From contig NC_031671.1 of assembly GCF_001640025.1 (NCBI RefSeq), positions 1,116,001 through 1,180,000 on the forward strand: a stretch of DNA of 64,000 nt, written 5' to 3'. The DNA is from Sugiyamaella lignohabitans. Lineage: Eukaryota > Ascomycota > Dipodascomycetes > Dipodascales > Trichomonascaceae. The notes below the pieces were generated by a model, which did not search any database, was not told where the DNA came from, and worked only from the letters and a program-made list of their open reading frames with translations. Shown here piece after piece: positions 29,756 to 39,793 of this stretch. Numbering within the stretch: the first letter of the stretch is position 1; each line of letters opens with the position of its first letter. The translations under genes and the position numbers were made by a program.

Positions 29756-32551
29756 ATGAATATAAAAGGTATTGTCCCATCGTATGGACTGTTGCAGTAC
29801 TTGCGAAGCAGCCTGGCACATGGGACTCCCGCGACCAACGGGTTTCACAAATACTCCATCAGCTGTCTTCGGCGGCAGTGTCAGGCTGACAGGTCAAGGA
29901 ACAGAAGGTACAGGTCCAGTTTAGCTGGGTCGAATCCCTCCAAGTCGGCTGCTGATCCGGTTTCTACTGCTACCAGCACCGGTGCTCAGACATCAGCTCA
30001 TATCGAGGACTCGGAGTTTCTTAATGTCGATAATTCCACGCGAAATCGTCAGGATAGTCTTGCATTTCTTATAGGTGACGATGGTATGGATGTCAATGTG
30101 GAGTCCAAAGATCAGATTGGCTGTGACGAACTCGCATCTTCAGCATCAGAGAGTGATAGCACAAGCGAGAAACGTGGTTCAAGCCTGGATTTCCTCGGGT
30201 CTGTTACTTCACCTGTAAATATTTTATCACCTATGTCATCTTCTGTATCTGAAACTTCAAGCTCGGATTCAGTTTCAACTGATACTTTGAGCTCCACGTC
30301 GTCTTCTAATTCTAATTCTGCATCCACTTCAACGTCGCCATCGGCATTCAAATCTACGACTACTAATATTACGAATAATGACATGCATAGGCAAAGCCAG
30401 GAATGGCTGTCCAATTGTAAAATCATGGTGAAAAAGCACCGTTGGACCAAACTCGAAGACAACCTCCGTCGAGGCATGAAATTGGGTTATCTGCTAGATT
30501 CCCGTACTCTGGCAATGTTTATGAGCAAACTGCTTTATCACGAAGAATTCCACCTTGTACTATTATTATTCAACCGTTATGAATCTGTTTGCTCTCAGGA
30601 GAGGAAATGTATTATCGTTGCCATAAAGGCGGCTATGAGATCTGGAGACAGCCAGCTGTGTGAGGATATTTTTGAAAAATATTATGATCAAGTTCAGGAT
30701 GACCCGAAAACTCTGGAAACTGTCCTAGCAAATTTCGTTGCTGATAGCAATTTGACGGTTGCAAAGGCGTTTCTGTATCAGATCTGGCCCAAAGCGACTG
30801 ATGAGACCGTGAAAATATTTATTAATGGCGCTATCCGAGTGGCTGAGAACGCCAACGATGTGAAAGAGGTCTTTGAAAAGTGGCGACAGTCCCAGTATTA
30901 TAAAAATAAACCAATTGAACCTGCATTTTACAGAATGGTTTTAGAAGGATTTTGGAAGCTCGACAGTAAAAATGACTTCAATGCTGTCTATGAATGTATC
31001 TGTAAAGACGGGTTAGAGGGTTCTCCCATCATCGAACAGTGCCTAGCTAAAATTGCCCTTTGTGAAGGTGATTTCAAACTTTTCCAGACCATTCTTGATC
31101 GATCAGTAGCTGCTTCAACACATAGTAACGATGACCAAGGAGCTTTAGATGTCAGTCACAAGCCAAATAGTCCGCTGTCGTCACTAGAACCAGATAGATA
31201 TGTCGGTTCTAGAGCTGATTGCATCGACTCGGACTATGACGGGTCTCCTCAATCTTTAGACATGAATGTGTGCCCGACCCGAAAGCAAAAGCTATTTCGT
31301 CGTACTGTATTTACTGGTGCAATTTCCCATCATGCTCTAAAAGGAGATCTCGAAAACATGCAACTGGTCATTAAGGAGATGGTCGATCATGGTTATAAAG
31401 TCGAGCAGGACGTTATCAACTCGGTTGTGGCAGCTTTTTTCAAGACAGATATGCTACCTCTGGCAGACTATCTACGGGCTTGTAAAGCTATTGCCGCTCT
31501 TGTGCCCACTGGCCCACCCGAGATACCTATTCAAGACGGAATCAGTGCTGCTGATACAAACCGCTCAACCATTGAGATCATATTCAAATCACTAATTACC
31601 AAATATCCTCCACTGCGACAAACTATTTTAGATGCATTTAAAAACAACCGAGAAACGCTACCAGAAGCATTAAAAAAGCAGATAGTGCCATTGCTCATGA
31701 AAAAACAGCCTCGAACTTTGAAGAACGTGTACGTCGCCAAACCACCTAATAAGAACCCTAATAGTCCACTTCAAGCACTTCGACTCGTCCAGGAATATAA
31801 TCTAGCCAACGAACCTGCTAAAGGTATCAAAGTATTGGAAGACCTAGCCCGTCGAGGTGTAGTACCTAATCGCCATCTGTTTATGACCGTTCTGCGAGGA
31901 CTTGCTAAAGAGGAGGAGCGATCACATTCGTCTGGCAGCCAGAGAGCTGACATTGAGTTTGTTTTGAACATGATGTATAAAATGGGCCATTCACCAGACA
32001 TCGAAGTGGATTCACTGTCAGTGCAACTGGATCTGATCGCTATCAAGAATGACAAAACATCAACTTTCAACCAGAAGAAATCACGAGCACTGTCCCTGAT
32101 CCGCACTTTCTACAATGACAAAAACCAGCAACTGTCATTAAAGACTCGTACCATGCTGGCATACCACATGCTGTACTGGAAAGAGCCGTATCGAGCCATT
32201 GGACTGTTCGACTCGTTAAGAGATGGCGGCAAATTCACATATCAGAACCACGATAATGACAGTCTGACCGGTATGATCCGAGGATTTCGAGAGTCGCAAA
32301 ACCTGAAAGGTGTCCTGAACATTATGTCACAATTCCTAGCCGACCGCACCGATATCATACTCCACAAACAATTCCTGTACGAGCTACGAACTGCATACCG
32401 ACAAGCGAAAGAACATGACGAACCACTGGCCCACGAGCTGCAAAATCTCCACAACCAATGCATCCAACACAACGACCGTCTGACGGCCAACGCCCGCAAA
32501 ACCGTTGACCACATGACCAAACTATTCTCTCCACCACGACACCCGAAATGA
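29756..32551 (+). CDS. large helical-repeat (PPR-like) protein, probably mitochondrial
   Basis: A 931-aa protein with an Arg/Ser-rich, acid-poor N-terminus (about 1-65) suggesting mitochondrial import. A Ser/Thr-rich linker (about 110-205) follows, then about 700 residues of alpha-helical repeats. Segments such as VLEDLARRGVVPNRHLFMTVLRGL resemble pentatricopeptide repeats in part. Yeast proteins of this type (for example Pet309, Aep3, Cbp1 and Dmr1 classes) bind and stabilise or activate specific mitochondrial mRNAs. I cannot assign an orthologue; length is near Pet309 but that is weak evidence. The function in mitochondrial RNA metabolism is inferred. Confidence 0.7.
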   Translation: MNIKGIVPSYGLLQYLRSSLAHGTPATNGFHKYSISCLRRQCQADRSRNRRYRSSLAGSNPSKSAADPVSTATSTGAQTSAHIEDSEFLNVDNSTRNRQDSLAFLIGDDGMDVNVESKDQIGCDELASSASESDSTSEKRGSSLDFLGSVTSPVNILSPMSSSVSETSSSDSVSTDTLSSTSSSNSNSASTSTSPSAFKSTTTNITNNDMHRQSQEWLSNCKIMVKKHRWTKLEDNLRRGMKLGYLLDSRTLAMFMSKLLYHEEFHLVLLLFNRYESVCSQERKCIIVAIKAAMRSGDSQLCEDIFEKYYDQVQDDPKTLETVLANFVADSNLTVAKAFLYQIWPKATDETVKIFINGAIRVAENANDVKEVFEKWRQSQYYKNKPIEPAFYRMVLEGFWKLDSKNDFNAVYECICKDGLEGSPIIEQCLAKIALCEGDFKLFQTILDRSVAASTHSNDDQGALDVSHKPNSPLSSLEPDRYVGSRADCIDSDYDGSPQSLDMNVCPTRKQKLFRRTVFTGAISHHALKGDLENMQLVIKEMVDHGYKVEQDVINSVVAAFFKTDMLPLADYLRACKAIAALVPTGPPEIPIQDGISAADTNRSTIEIIFKSLITKYPPLRQTILDAFKNNRETLPEALKKQIVPLLMKKQPRTLKNVYVAKPPNKNPNSPLQALRLVQEYNLANEPAKGIKVLEDLARRGVVPNRHLFMTVLRGLAKEEERSHSSGSQRADIEFVLNMMYKMGHSPDIEVDSLSVQLDLIAIKNDKTSTFNQKKSRALSLIRTFYNDKNQQLSLKTRTMLAYHMLYWKEPYRAIGLFDSLRDGGKFTYQNHDNDSLTGMIRGFRESQNLKGVLNIMSQFLADRTDIILHKQFLYELRTAYRQAKEHDEPLAHELQNLHNQCIQHNDRLTANARKTVDHMTKLFSPPRHPK

Positions 32552-32622
32552 CTGCATTAAATATACATCCTAGCATTTGCATTGTACATAGATAATGAAT
32601 CACTGTATATACACGGTCTGTT

Positions 32623-32757
32623 GCCTCCGGCGGCTGGGGCTCCGCCCCAGACCCCGCTGCTCCTCTCGCTGCGCTCGAGTCGTTCCGTCGACGGTCCAGC
32701 AAACTCCTGCGAAGCAGGAGCCACGGGGTCTGGGGCGGAGCCCCAGCCGCCGGAGGC
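32623..32757 (+). repeat. composite GC-rich hairpin repeat (135 bp)
   Basis: Canonical element with CGTCGACGGTCC centre, 71 bp after one stop codon and 42 bp from the convergent gene's stop. Confidence 0.93.
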
Positions 32758-32798
32758 AGGTAGCGAAGAAAATAATTTATTAGAGATGTGTGGCCGTG

Positions 32799-35465
32799 TT
32801 AAGAGCGACGACTGTACTTGATGTCGTCTAAGAGCAGCTTTTGGAGCTCGTGTTTAGTGGCGTCATTGCGCCAGAGGTCGTGTGGCCCGTCGAGGATTTC
32901 CCATGCAAGGGTGTTGGAGGTGAGCTTGGTCAGCTGGCGTTGTTTGTCGCTCCACTCGGAGTCGGTGCGGATGCTGGCTGAGGAGGTGATGACGAGAATG
33001 GGGATGTCGCTTGCAAGGGAGGCGTTGGAGTCGATGATTTCTGACTTGGTTCGTGTACGGGCAGAAAGCTGTTCTTGGAGTTTGGCAAAGAAATATTTTG
33101 GTTGTCGTTGGTACGCCGAGCCGTATACACGGTGAAATGGACCTTCGCGTTTGAAGATGATGCCAAATGCGTTTCGGTATCCGAGGGACGCAAATACTCC
33201 TTGTATCCAGTACTTGAAACCCTGCCAGGGCGAGTTTCGCCGGAAGAAAAGGTCTTCGTGAAGGTTGTCAACGAGAACCATGCTGTGAATAGAAGAACAG
33301 TGTCGCGATGCAAATATACGAGAATAGAGCCCGCCAACGTCGTGAGATACTAGCACGTATTTCGATGGCAGCTCCTCGTCAAGAGTGCGATTCAGCGTTT
33401 CGAAAAGGATATTGGCAACTACGCCGGCAGACAGAGGTGATGGTGCCTGGTCGGAAAACCCGAAACCAGGTCGGTCCCAATAACATACTTGAGCAATATC
33501 TCCTCGCTCGTGAAGTTCAAGTGCCCACGAGGAAAAGCTGAGGGCCGGAGAGTCTCCGGTTTCAAGAAGAACGGTGAGATTCGGGTTGGTGGTATCTTTG
33601 TTGATATCAGTGCAATAAATATGGATGCCAATAGTAGAATTATTGATAGTGGTAGTGTCGTTATTATTAGCATTAGGTGTGGATTCATCATAAATGGAAA
33701 ATGGAGAGAAAAACGAAGCGGAATATGGAGGGGAAGGAGTAGGTGAAGGGATAGGAGAATAAGTTATGTTTTGCAAACTAATTGGGATAATCTTGCCAGG
33801 AGGTTGAAGCACAGCGCTGTCGTATGTTTCGAGCACCATGTTGGTTGATATCAGGGCAACAGAAACAAGAATCAGACCTCGAATGAAAAATAGTGCCGTC
33901 ATACGAGCATACTGTGAAAATGAAGACATGTTAATAGGCAAGCCCCGAACTGATTGGTGTATACGGCCCTCGTCACGACGTTTCCCGGCATATTCTACCA
34001 CTCGGTCAGTGAGTGGAGTAAGTACAAAGGTGACTAATGAACCAACAGTGGTTATTAATCCACCTTTCGACCCGTTTTTGATGCGTTGAGAAGGAACTGC
34101 CAGTACTACCACCAGGTCCAACAGAACAATGGCAGTAGTGACATATTCAATGCTCCTATCAGCACTATTAGTGTTTCTGAAAAACATGAGCGAAGAGATA
34201 ACTTGGGCCAGAGACATGAGTGCCATGTCGAGCTGGGTAAATGCAGAGCTAACACTGGGTTCGTCAAGCCAAGAGATATGAGAAAACACGTTGATAATGA
34301 GCAGTGTGATCCAGCCCGACCATAGAGTGGTCAATACGTAGAGTAGAACTCGCAGTGACCGAATAGATAAACTGTTGAGTGGGTCATCATAGGGAGAAGA
34401 TGAGTCAGGCTCATCAGGATCCTCACTGACACCACCTGTATAGCCAGTATTTCCGGAATCTCCTAGCAAAGAGTCTTCAAGACGATGGAGAAGAGGACTC
34501 GACTCGTTAATAATCTCCTGCTCGAGGCTCGTCTCGACATCTTTTACAAACCCTTTGGGTCCGAGAACTCGTGGCGACTGTGATTTTGACAACCTTACAG
34601 TGCCATTGGCACCATCACTGCTGTTGCTATCATCAACACCATTAGCACCATTACCGCTATTTCTACCATTTACTCCATTAACACCATTAACACCCTTACT
34701 ACCAGTTTCTCTATTACCACCATTACTAGCATCATTAGAATTAACACCGTTACTACTATTGGCACCATTCACTCTATTGACGCCACTGCCAGTATTGCTA
34801 CCAAATACACGGTTGGCTCTGTTGACATGACCAGATCCAGACAGAGAATCACCCATACTTCCATATCCCACCTCGCGATTACTTCCAGCAACATTGCCTT
34901 TACTTGCATCACCAGAACCCTTGGCATCAGACACAAACTTATCTCCAGTGGAATCATTAGCCACTGGCTGGTGATTACTGCTCCCACCAGTTACATAAAG
35001 TAATCCACTTTCAGCAGCACTGTCAACGCCCTTGCCGCTGCCATTGTTATATCTCCGAGTACCAATGTCACCACCAGCACCACTACCAGCACGGTTATCA
35101 GACTGGGGATCAGAACTACCATCAACATCAGATCTAACATGGGATCCAGTATCAGCTGGACCAAGATCACCTTCAGAAGCCATTGGCAGCTGACTGAAAC
35201 CGGTCTTCCTTCTCAGTCGGTTACTCTGAGCATCGAATCCATTCGACCGGTCAGTCCACAATTCACTAGTTCCAGTGCTGCCGCTATTATTCAAATCCAG
35301 TGACTCGGAAGATACCTGAGAAGTATCACCGTCTCCACCACCATCACCACCGTTTTCTTGTGACGACGAAGCTCCAACACTGGCACCCCCGCCGCTGCTA
35401 CCACGAGGAACTGGTGGCGGTGATTCAGGGTCTGAGTCAGCCCAACTTCCTAGTTCTCCCGACAT
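32799..35465 (-). CDS. multi-pass membrane protein with alpha/beta-hydrolase domain (DUF2417-like)
   Basis: An 888-aa protein in three parts. Residues 1-370 are a Ser/Gly/Asn low-complexity region rich in NGVNG-type repeats. Residues about 375-560 hold at least four to five predicted membrane helices. Residues about 600-888 form an alpha/beta-hydrolase fold, with CYWDRPGFGFSD, the nucleophile-elbow region LVSHDVGG (about 705-712) and a late His in GPHDLW (about 862). This architecture matches a fungal membrane hydrolase family (DUF2417, as in yeast YNL115C; recalled, not searched). The elbow has Asp where lipases have Ser. I chose ATG 35465; the longer frame begins at GTG. Confidence 0.75.
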   Translation of the reverse strand: MSGELGSWADSDPESPPPVPRGSSGGGASVGASSSQENGGDGGGDGDTSQVSSESLDLNNSGSTGTSELWTDRSNGFDAQSNRLRRKTGFSQLPMASEGDLGPADTGSHVRSDVDGSSDPQSDNRAGSGAGGDIGTRRYNNGSGKGVDSAAESGLLYVTGGSSNHQPVANDSTGDKFVSDAKGSGDASKGNVAGSNREVGYGSMGDSLSGSGHVNRANRVFGSNTGSGVNRVNGANSSNGVNSNDASNGGNRETGSKGVNGVNGVNGRNSGNGANGVDDSNSSDGANGTVRLSKSQSPRVLGPKGFVKDVETSLEQEIINESSPLLHRLEDSLLGDSGNTGYTGGVSEDPDEPDSSSPYDDPLNSLSIRSLRVLLYVLTTLWSGWITLLIINVFSHISWLDEPSVSSAFTQLDMALMSLAQVISSLMFFRNTNSADRSIEYVTTAIVLLDLVVVLAVPSQRIKNGSKGGLITTVGSLVTFVLTPLTDRVVEYAGKRRDEGRIHQSVRGLPINMSSFSQYARMTALFFIRGLILVSVALISTNMVLETYDSAVLQPPGKIIPISLQNITYSPIPSPTPSPPYSASFFSPFSIYDESTPNANNNDTTTINNSTIGIHIYCTDINKDTTNPNLTVLLETGDSPALSFSSWALELHERGDIAQVCYWDRPGFGFSDQAPSPLSAGVVANILFETLNRTLDEELPSKYVLVSHDVGGLYSRIFASRHCSSIHSMVLVDNLHEDLFFRRNSPWQGFKYWIQGVFASLGYRNAFGIIFKREGPFHRVYGSAYQRQPKYFFAKLQEQLSARTRTKSEIIDSNASLASDIPILVITSSASIRTDSEWSDKQRQLTKLTSNTLAWEILDGPHDLWRNDATKHELQKLLLDDIKYSRRS

Positions 35466-36261
35466 CGCTTTCACGCACTCTCACTCACACACAGAACTGA
35501 AAATATCAAACAACCTCACACAAAAAACCAATACAAACCCAACCACAAGTCACACTTCACAACCCCACCACCTGCAATCTCCAATGTAAACAAACGCACC
35601 TCCTGCACATCCAGGGTCCTCTCACCTGCACCCCAAAACGGGCCCGATCGGGTTAGGGTCCACTGACAGGGGTGTGGACTGCCTCCGGCGGCTGGGGCTC
35701 CGCCCCAGACCCTGGTTGCTCCTCTCGCTTCGCTCGAGTCGGGCGTGGGGTGCCGGTGTAAAGCGAGGTGTTTGGGGGTGTGGTGACCCCGGGTCGAGCA
35801 GGGCGCAACTGAAACCTCCGTACCGCACCCCAAGTTGCCCGGGACCCCCAAACACGACTCGAGCGAAGCGAGAGGAGCAACCAGGGTCTGGGGCGGAGCC
35901 CCAGCCGCCGGAGGCAGCGCCCACCCCCGGCTCATTTGGGGGTACGAACCCCCAAGCCCGACTTGATCGCAGCCGCCGGAGTCCGCACCCACCCCCAAGA
36001 CTCGGTCCCAGTCGCCTCGGTACCAGGGTAAGGGTGCGGGCGGGACTGAGTTCAGCCCGGCGTTGCGTGAACCTCGGCAGGGATGGTGAGATGAGGTAGA
36101 AGGGGAGTTTATTTAGAGGGGCCAGCAGCCACTCGGGTCAACAAGTGAGCGAGCTAGCTAGTGAACAAGACCAGGATTGTGGACACAGACAGATTGATTG
36201 AGTCAGTTACGAAATAAGAAATAAACTGGAAAACCAAACACAGACACAGAGATACACGGGA
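35466..36261. other. divergent intergenic region
   Basis: Contains a 235-bp repeat composite and a truncated remnant near 35955-35973; no gene. Confidence 0.6.
35681..35915 (+). repeat. composite GC-rich hairpin repeat, enlarged centre (235 bp)
   Basis: Two CTCGAGCG-type arms, both with GCGAAGC minihairpins, around about 110 bp of unrelated GC-rich sequence. Confidence 0.9.
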
Positions 36262-37131
36262 ATGGCGTTACTGAGTTTGCCCGATATCGCGGTGCTGTCA
36301 CCGGCTATTACACGGGTCATGGGGTGCAATCCCGGACGGTTCACACTCCAGGGAACAAATACGTACCTGGTGGGCACGGGCAAGAAACGGATTCTTCTGG
36401 ATACAGGCGAGGGCCGGCCCGAGTATACTAAGCTTTTAAATGATTATTTAAAGCTGATAGGAGTCCAGATTGACAAGATTCTCATTTCGCACTGGCATTT
36501 CGACCATACAGGCGGCACACAGCACATTCTCGATGTCCTGGATTACAGGCCTGAAGTCTATAAAATGGGCGAACCCGACTCGTTACCGGAGAATCTCCAC
36601 TCTGTCGGTGTCAAACCTATTATCGATGGCCAGATATTTAAAGTCGAGGGTGCTACTCTCGTCAGTCATTATACCCCGGGTCACACCGACGATCACATGG
36701 TATTCTGGCTCGAGGAGGAAGAGGCTCTTTTCAGTGCTGATAATGTTCTAGGCGGCAGCACTACTGTCTTTTCCGATCTCAAAGTATATCTTGAAACACT
36801 CAATAAAATGGCCAAAATCGGGAATGGCAAATTGGGTAAGATATACCCAGGTCATGGACCAGTGATCTATGACGGACCCCAGGTCATTAAAGATTATATC
36901 AGTCATCGAAAAGCACGCGAAGACCAGATTCTCGAGCTGCTCAATGGGTCGTCTGAACCCCTTTCACTATCAGATATCGCTGCCGAGCTATATAAAGACA
37001 TTTCTGCCGAGGCCAGTGCCTACATTGAACGAGGAGTGCTCCTCCACTTGGACAAACTGTTGCAAGAGAACAGGGCATTCAAAGACCCCGACAGCGGTGA
37101 GTGGACCTCGCTGTCCCGTGCCAAATTATGA
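36262..37131 (+). CDS. LACTB2-like metallo-beta-lactamase fold hydrolase
   Basis: A 289-aa protein of the metallo-beta-lactamase superfamily. The zinc ligands are clear: HWHFDHTGG (HxHxDH), the His of PGHTDDH, the Asp of FSADNVLGG and the His of YPGHGPVI. A C-terminal winged-helix-like region follows (about 215-289), the arrangement of LACTB2. Human LACTB2 is a mitochondrial endoribonuclease; the fungal members are poorly studied, and some relatives act in polyketide synthesis as thioesterases. I see no clear presequence. No polyketide synthase is nearby, so a general hydrolase or RNase role is more likely. Confidence 0.9.
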   Translation: MALLSLPDIAVLSPAITRVMGCNPGRFTLQGTNTYLVGTGKKRILLDTGEGRPEYTKLLNDYLKLIGVQIDKILISHWHFDHTGGTQHILDVLDYRPEVYKMGEPDSLPENLHSVGVKPIIDGQIFKVEGATLVSHYTPGHTDDHMVFWLEEEEALFSADNVLGGSTTVFSDLKVYLETLNKMAKIGNGKLGKIYPGHGPVIYDGPQVIKDYISHRKAREDQILELLNGSSEPLSLSDIAAELYKDISAEASAYIERGVLLHLDKLLQENRAFKDPDSGEWTSLSRAKL

Positions 37132-37478
37132 CTAGCACACGCCCATTCGCCGGCACAACCACCACCTCCACCCGAGTCTCAACCGTGATCCTGGCCCTCT
37201 CCTCACCACCCCCACCACCCCCCTGAACCCGGTCCCCCAGTTCCCCACTACCCCTGAACACAGTCCTCAGCACCCCCTGTAACCGACCCGACTCCGACCT
37301 AGCCCCGTGCCAACCATCACACCACGACTCGACCCAGGTCCCCGGCGATGGGCTCCCTGCACCATCACCAGTCCCCACTCCGTGCATCCAACCCGTGTCT
37401 TCTCTCTAATGCCCCCCCTCCCATTAACTTAACTATTATTATTCTTTTGCACCGAATCACACTCCGGGGGCGCGGTCT

Positions 37479-37539
37479 GCCTCCGGCGGCTGGGGCTCCG
37501 CCCCAGACCCTGGCTGCTCCTCTCGCTCCGCTCGAGTCG
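37479..37539 (+). repeat. GC-rich hairpin repeat, solo left arm
   Basis: Rare G variant of the minihairpin (GCGGAGC on the minus strand). Confidence 0.9.
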
Positions 37540-37574
37540 GGCTGGTTGCCTGGGCCAACTGTAGCACGGGTACT

Positions 37575-37749
37575 GCCTCCGGCGGCTGGGGCTCCGCCCC
37601 AGACCCTGGTTGCTCCTGTCGCTTCGCTCGAGTCGGGGCTTGGGGGTGCCCGCCAGCCCGGGATCGTCAACACGGGACCCACCCCAACCGACTCGAGCGC
37701 AGCGAGAGGAGCAACCAGGGTCTGGGACGGAGCCCCAGCCGCCGGAGGC
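37575..37749 (+). repeat. composite GC-rich hairpin repeat (175 bp)
   Basis: Left arm GCGAAGC and right arm GCGCAGC. The right inner stem has one mismatch (GGGACGGAGCCCC). Confidence 0.9.
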
Positions 37750-37761
37750 AGCACCCCAAAC

Positions 37762-37802
37762 CCGACTCAAGCGGAGCGAGAGGAGCAGCCTAGGCCGGAG
37801 GC
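37762..37802 (-). repeat. GC-rich hairpin repeat, internally deleted right arm
   Basis: Keeps the GCGGAGCGAGAGGAGC module and the GCCGGAGGC end, but the inner GGGGC...GCCCC hairpin is missing, as expected for deletion of a palindrome. Confidence 0.8.
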
Positions 37803-37891
37803 AGCACCCGGAACACGGGTCCGTAATTCATTATGTATTCTACCTATCATGCAAATCAGTCATCAGCTTTTGGGGGTTCTTTTTTTATGTT

Positions 37892-38426
37892 TCATTTGTT
37901 ATCCTTAGGCCGTTTGAAGAGCAGGATGTGTGGTTCGGGCGCGTGAGTTTCGTAGTGAACCCACCCGAGACTCTGAGTGATACCCAGGCCACGCCACTCG
38001 TCCTCGTGCAGGATTCGTAGCGTGCCGGTGTCCGGGTCAAAGTAGTCGCGGTGGATCACTTTGAGCATGTTCTTGGGCAGAATCACATGTCGGTACTCGA
38101 AGTTGTCGTCGCTGTATCTGCTCCATGTTAGTACACGTTTACACGGATTTGGGGTGTGTGCCTCCGGCGGCTGGGGCTCCGCCCCAGACCCTGGTTGCTC
38201 CTGCTTCGCAGGAGTTTGAGCCGGGGTCGTCGACGCAACGACTCGAGCGCAGCGAGAGGAGCAGTGGGGTCTGGGGCGCAGCCCCAGCCGCCGGAGGCTG
38301 TCCGAAAAACCCCACAGAATCGAGGGCTTACCTGGTGGAGTAGTGGATGTGGTCTTGGAACTCCTCGAGTCGGGCTCGTTCTGCCACCGATAGCATTCGG
38401 GGTGGTCGTGTTTGTGTTTTGTCCAT
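37892..38426 (-). CDS. CKS1: cyclin-dependent kinase regulatory subunit Cks1 (two exons)
   Basis: Small adaptor that binds Cdk1 and phosphorylated substrates to promote multisite phosphorylation. Exon 1 is 38426-38332 (31 codons plus 2 nt). Exon 2 is 38117-37892. The 214-nt intron (donor GTAAGC, branch CTAAC seven bases before AG) contains a complete 139-bp hairpin repeat. The spliced 106-aa product reads through [15 protein letters not shown] across the junction. It shows the Cks core LPKNMLKVI, the phosphate-binding region and the [10 protein letters not shown] beta-hinge motif (HxPEPH). The tail is short. The match to the Cks family is nearly complete over exon 2. Confidence 0.97.
38160..38298 (-). 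repeat. composite GC-rich hairpin repeat inside the CKS1 intron (139 bp)
   Basis: Complete two-arm element with GTCGACG centre, in reverse orientation relative to most copies. Without it the intron would be about 75 nt. Confidence 0.95.
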
Positions 38427-39038
38427 CGCTGGTTTGTGTGTGTTGTGTGTGAAGTTCGTGAAGTTCGTGTGTCGGGTACCGTGTACGAGACAGCTAAAGA
38501 GTGAGCGTGAGCAATTGAAGCTACGATTGAGACAGAGTCAGTCGCGGGTTCGGGGACCTGACCTATGTTGTTCTAGGTGTTGAGGAGATGGATCCGAGTT
38601 CGTTCACGTTCGTTGACGTTGACCTGATGAGTTAGGTTCGTGATCTGGCTGGGATAACCGAGTCGGGTGCCGGTGGTGCTGGGGGTGATTCTGTACGGGC
38701 TGCCGCGGGACCAATTCTGATGCTGGTGACAGGAAACAGATCAGCCAGTGAGCCGTGAGTCAGTGAGAGATGAGTGGTAGAGTTACAACGGGAAAAAGCG
38801 CGTGACCGTGTCAGGTTATGTCTGTGAAAAGGTATTAGTAGTAGCAGCAATTACTGAGTGAGATCAGACAGGGGACGTGATTTTCTTGCTCGGGTCGATA
38901 TTTTTCTGGTGATTTAACGAATCCGTGTGAATTTGGCGAGTCTGTCGGTGAGAGTCTATCAGGCTGGCTGTCAAGTGACCGATGATCTGAGCCGTCGGAA
39001 AAGCAATTTCAAAATTTTGCTGGCGAGAATCCACTGGA

Positions 39039-39404
39039 ATGTGTCTGAATGCAACCTTCCTGCTGCCAACGGACGGTACGGTACGGGTTCAGGAAGGTTC
39101 TTCAGCGGCAGCAGCCGTCGTCGCAGCAGCCCTCTGGTGCAGGCCGGGAGCGGCTGGGGCTGGAGCCCTGGTGGTGCTGGTGCTGGTGCTGCTGGTTCCC
39201 TTGGCGGCCTGGGGTTCGGCTGGTGCTGTCGCCGCTGCGAGCTGCAGCCCGGGGCAGGGGCTCACCCACTGGGCCTGGACGGGCTGCTGGACACCCAGTG
39301 TCTGCTCTGATGGCGTCCACCCGGTACCCGGAAAAACCCACCACAGCCCCTGTCAATGGCTCGCCAGCTCAAACTCTAACCTGGATCTCGGCTGGTCCGA
39401 TTAA
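39039..39404 (+). CDS. doubtful small membrane ORF (121 aa)
   Basis: ATG-initiated frame with Ala-rich N-terminal half and a strongly hydrophobic segment (ALVVLVLVLLVPLAAW, about 47-62). The sequence is much more GC-rich than neighbouring genes, and two other frames are open over it, so it may be chance. No family recognised. Confidence 0.2.
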   Translation: MCLNATFLLPTDGTVRVQEGSSAAAAVVAAALWCRPGAAGAGALVVLVLVLLVPLAAWGSAGAVAAASCSPGQGLTHWAWTGCWTPSVCSDGVHPVPGKTHHSPCQWLASSNSNLDLGWSD

Positions 39405-39483
39405 GTTTAGCGACCACTGCCAAACTCCCAATCCGGCGACGCGTGTGTTTGGTGCGGGTACCGCGTCCGGGTGGGTGGGGCCT

Positions 39484-39621
39484 GCCTCCGGCGGCTGGGG
39501 CTCCGCCCCAGACCCTGGTTGCTCCTCTCGCTTCGCTCGAGTCGGTGCGTGGGGGCCCCGTGTCAACTCCTGCGAAGCAGGAGCTACCAGGGTCTGGGGC
39601 GGAGCCCCAGCCGCCGGAGGC
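39484..39621 (+). repeat. composite GC-rich hairpin repeat (138 bp)
   Basis: Canonical two-arm element; its right arm is nearly identical to the additional arm that follows. Confidence 0.93.
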
Positions 39622-39643
39622 ACACCCCCACCCTCGAGCAGCT

Positions 39644-39698
39644 CTCCTGCGAAGCAGGAGCAACCAGGGTCTGGGGCGGAGCCCCAGCCGCCGGAGGC
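39644..39698 (-). repeat. GC-rich hairpin repeat, extra right arm
   Basis: Second CTCCTGCGAAGCAGGAG right arm, 22 bp after the composite element and almost a copy of its right arm. Confidence 0.92.
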
Positions 39699-39793
39699 AC
39701 GGGCTCGGACCCGGGGTCACGGGTCAAAAGAGATCTATGTTATATTTAGGGAACTATGTCAGGGTAGGTGTCGGGGGAAGGGGAGAAGGGGGT

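Larger units (their letters stand above)
37132..37891. other. repeat-dense convergent intergenic region
   Basis: Between the stops of the LACTB2-like gene and CKS1. It holds four repeat arms plus a truncated one, and Pro-codon-like C-rich sequence at 37150-37330; no gene. Confidence 0.6.
38427..39793. other. intergenic region, CKS1 to GMPPA-like gene
   Basis: GC-rich stretch at 39050-39480 with one doubtful ORF, then repeats at 39484-39698; no recognised gene. Confidence 0.55.

Noticed and set aside
35516..35998. Long open frames such as 35516-35998, 37348-37908, 39049-39801, 62555-63037 rich in [10 protein letters not shown] or RRLGLRPRP peptides
   Set aside because: They are translations of the GC-rich hairpin repeat, recurring in every frame and strand at each copy; not genes.
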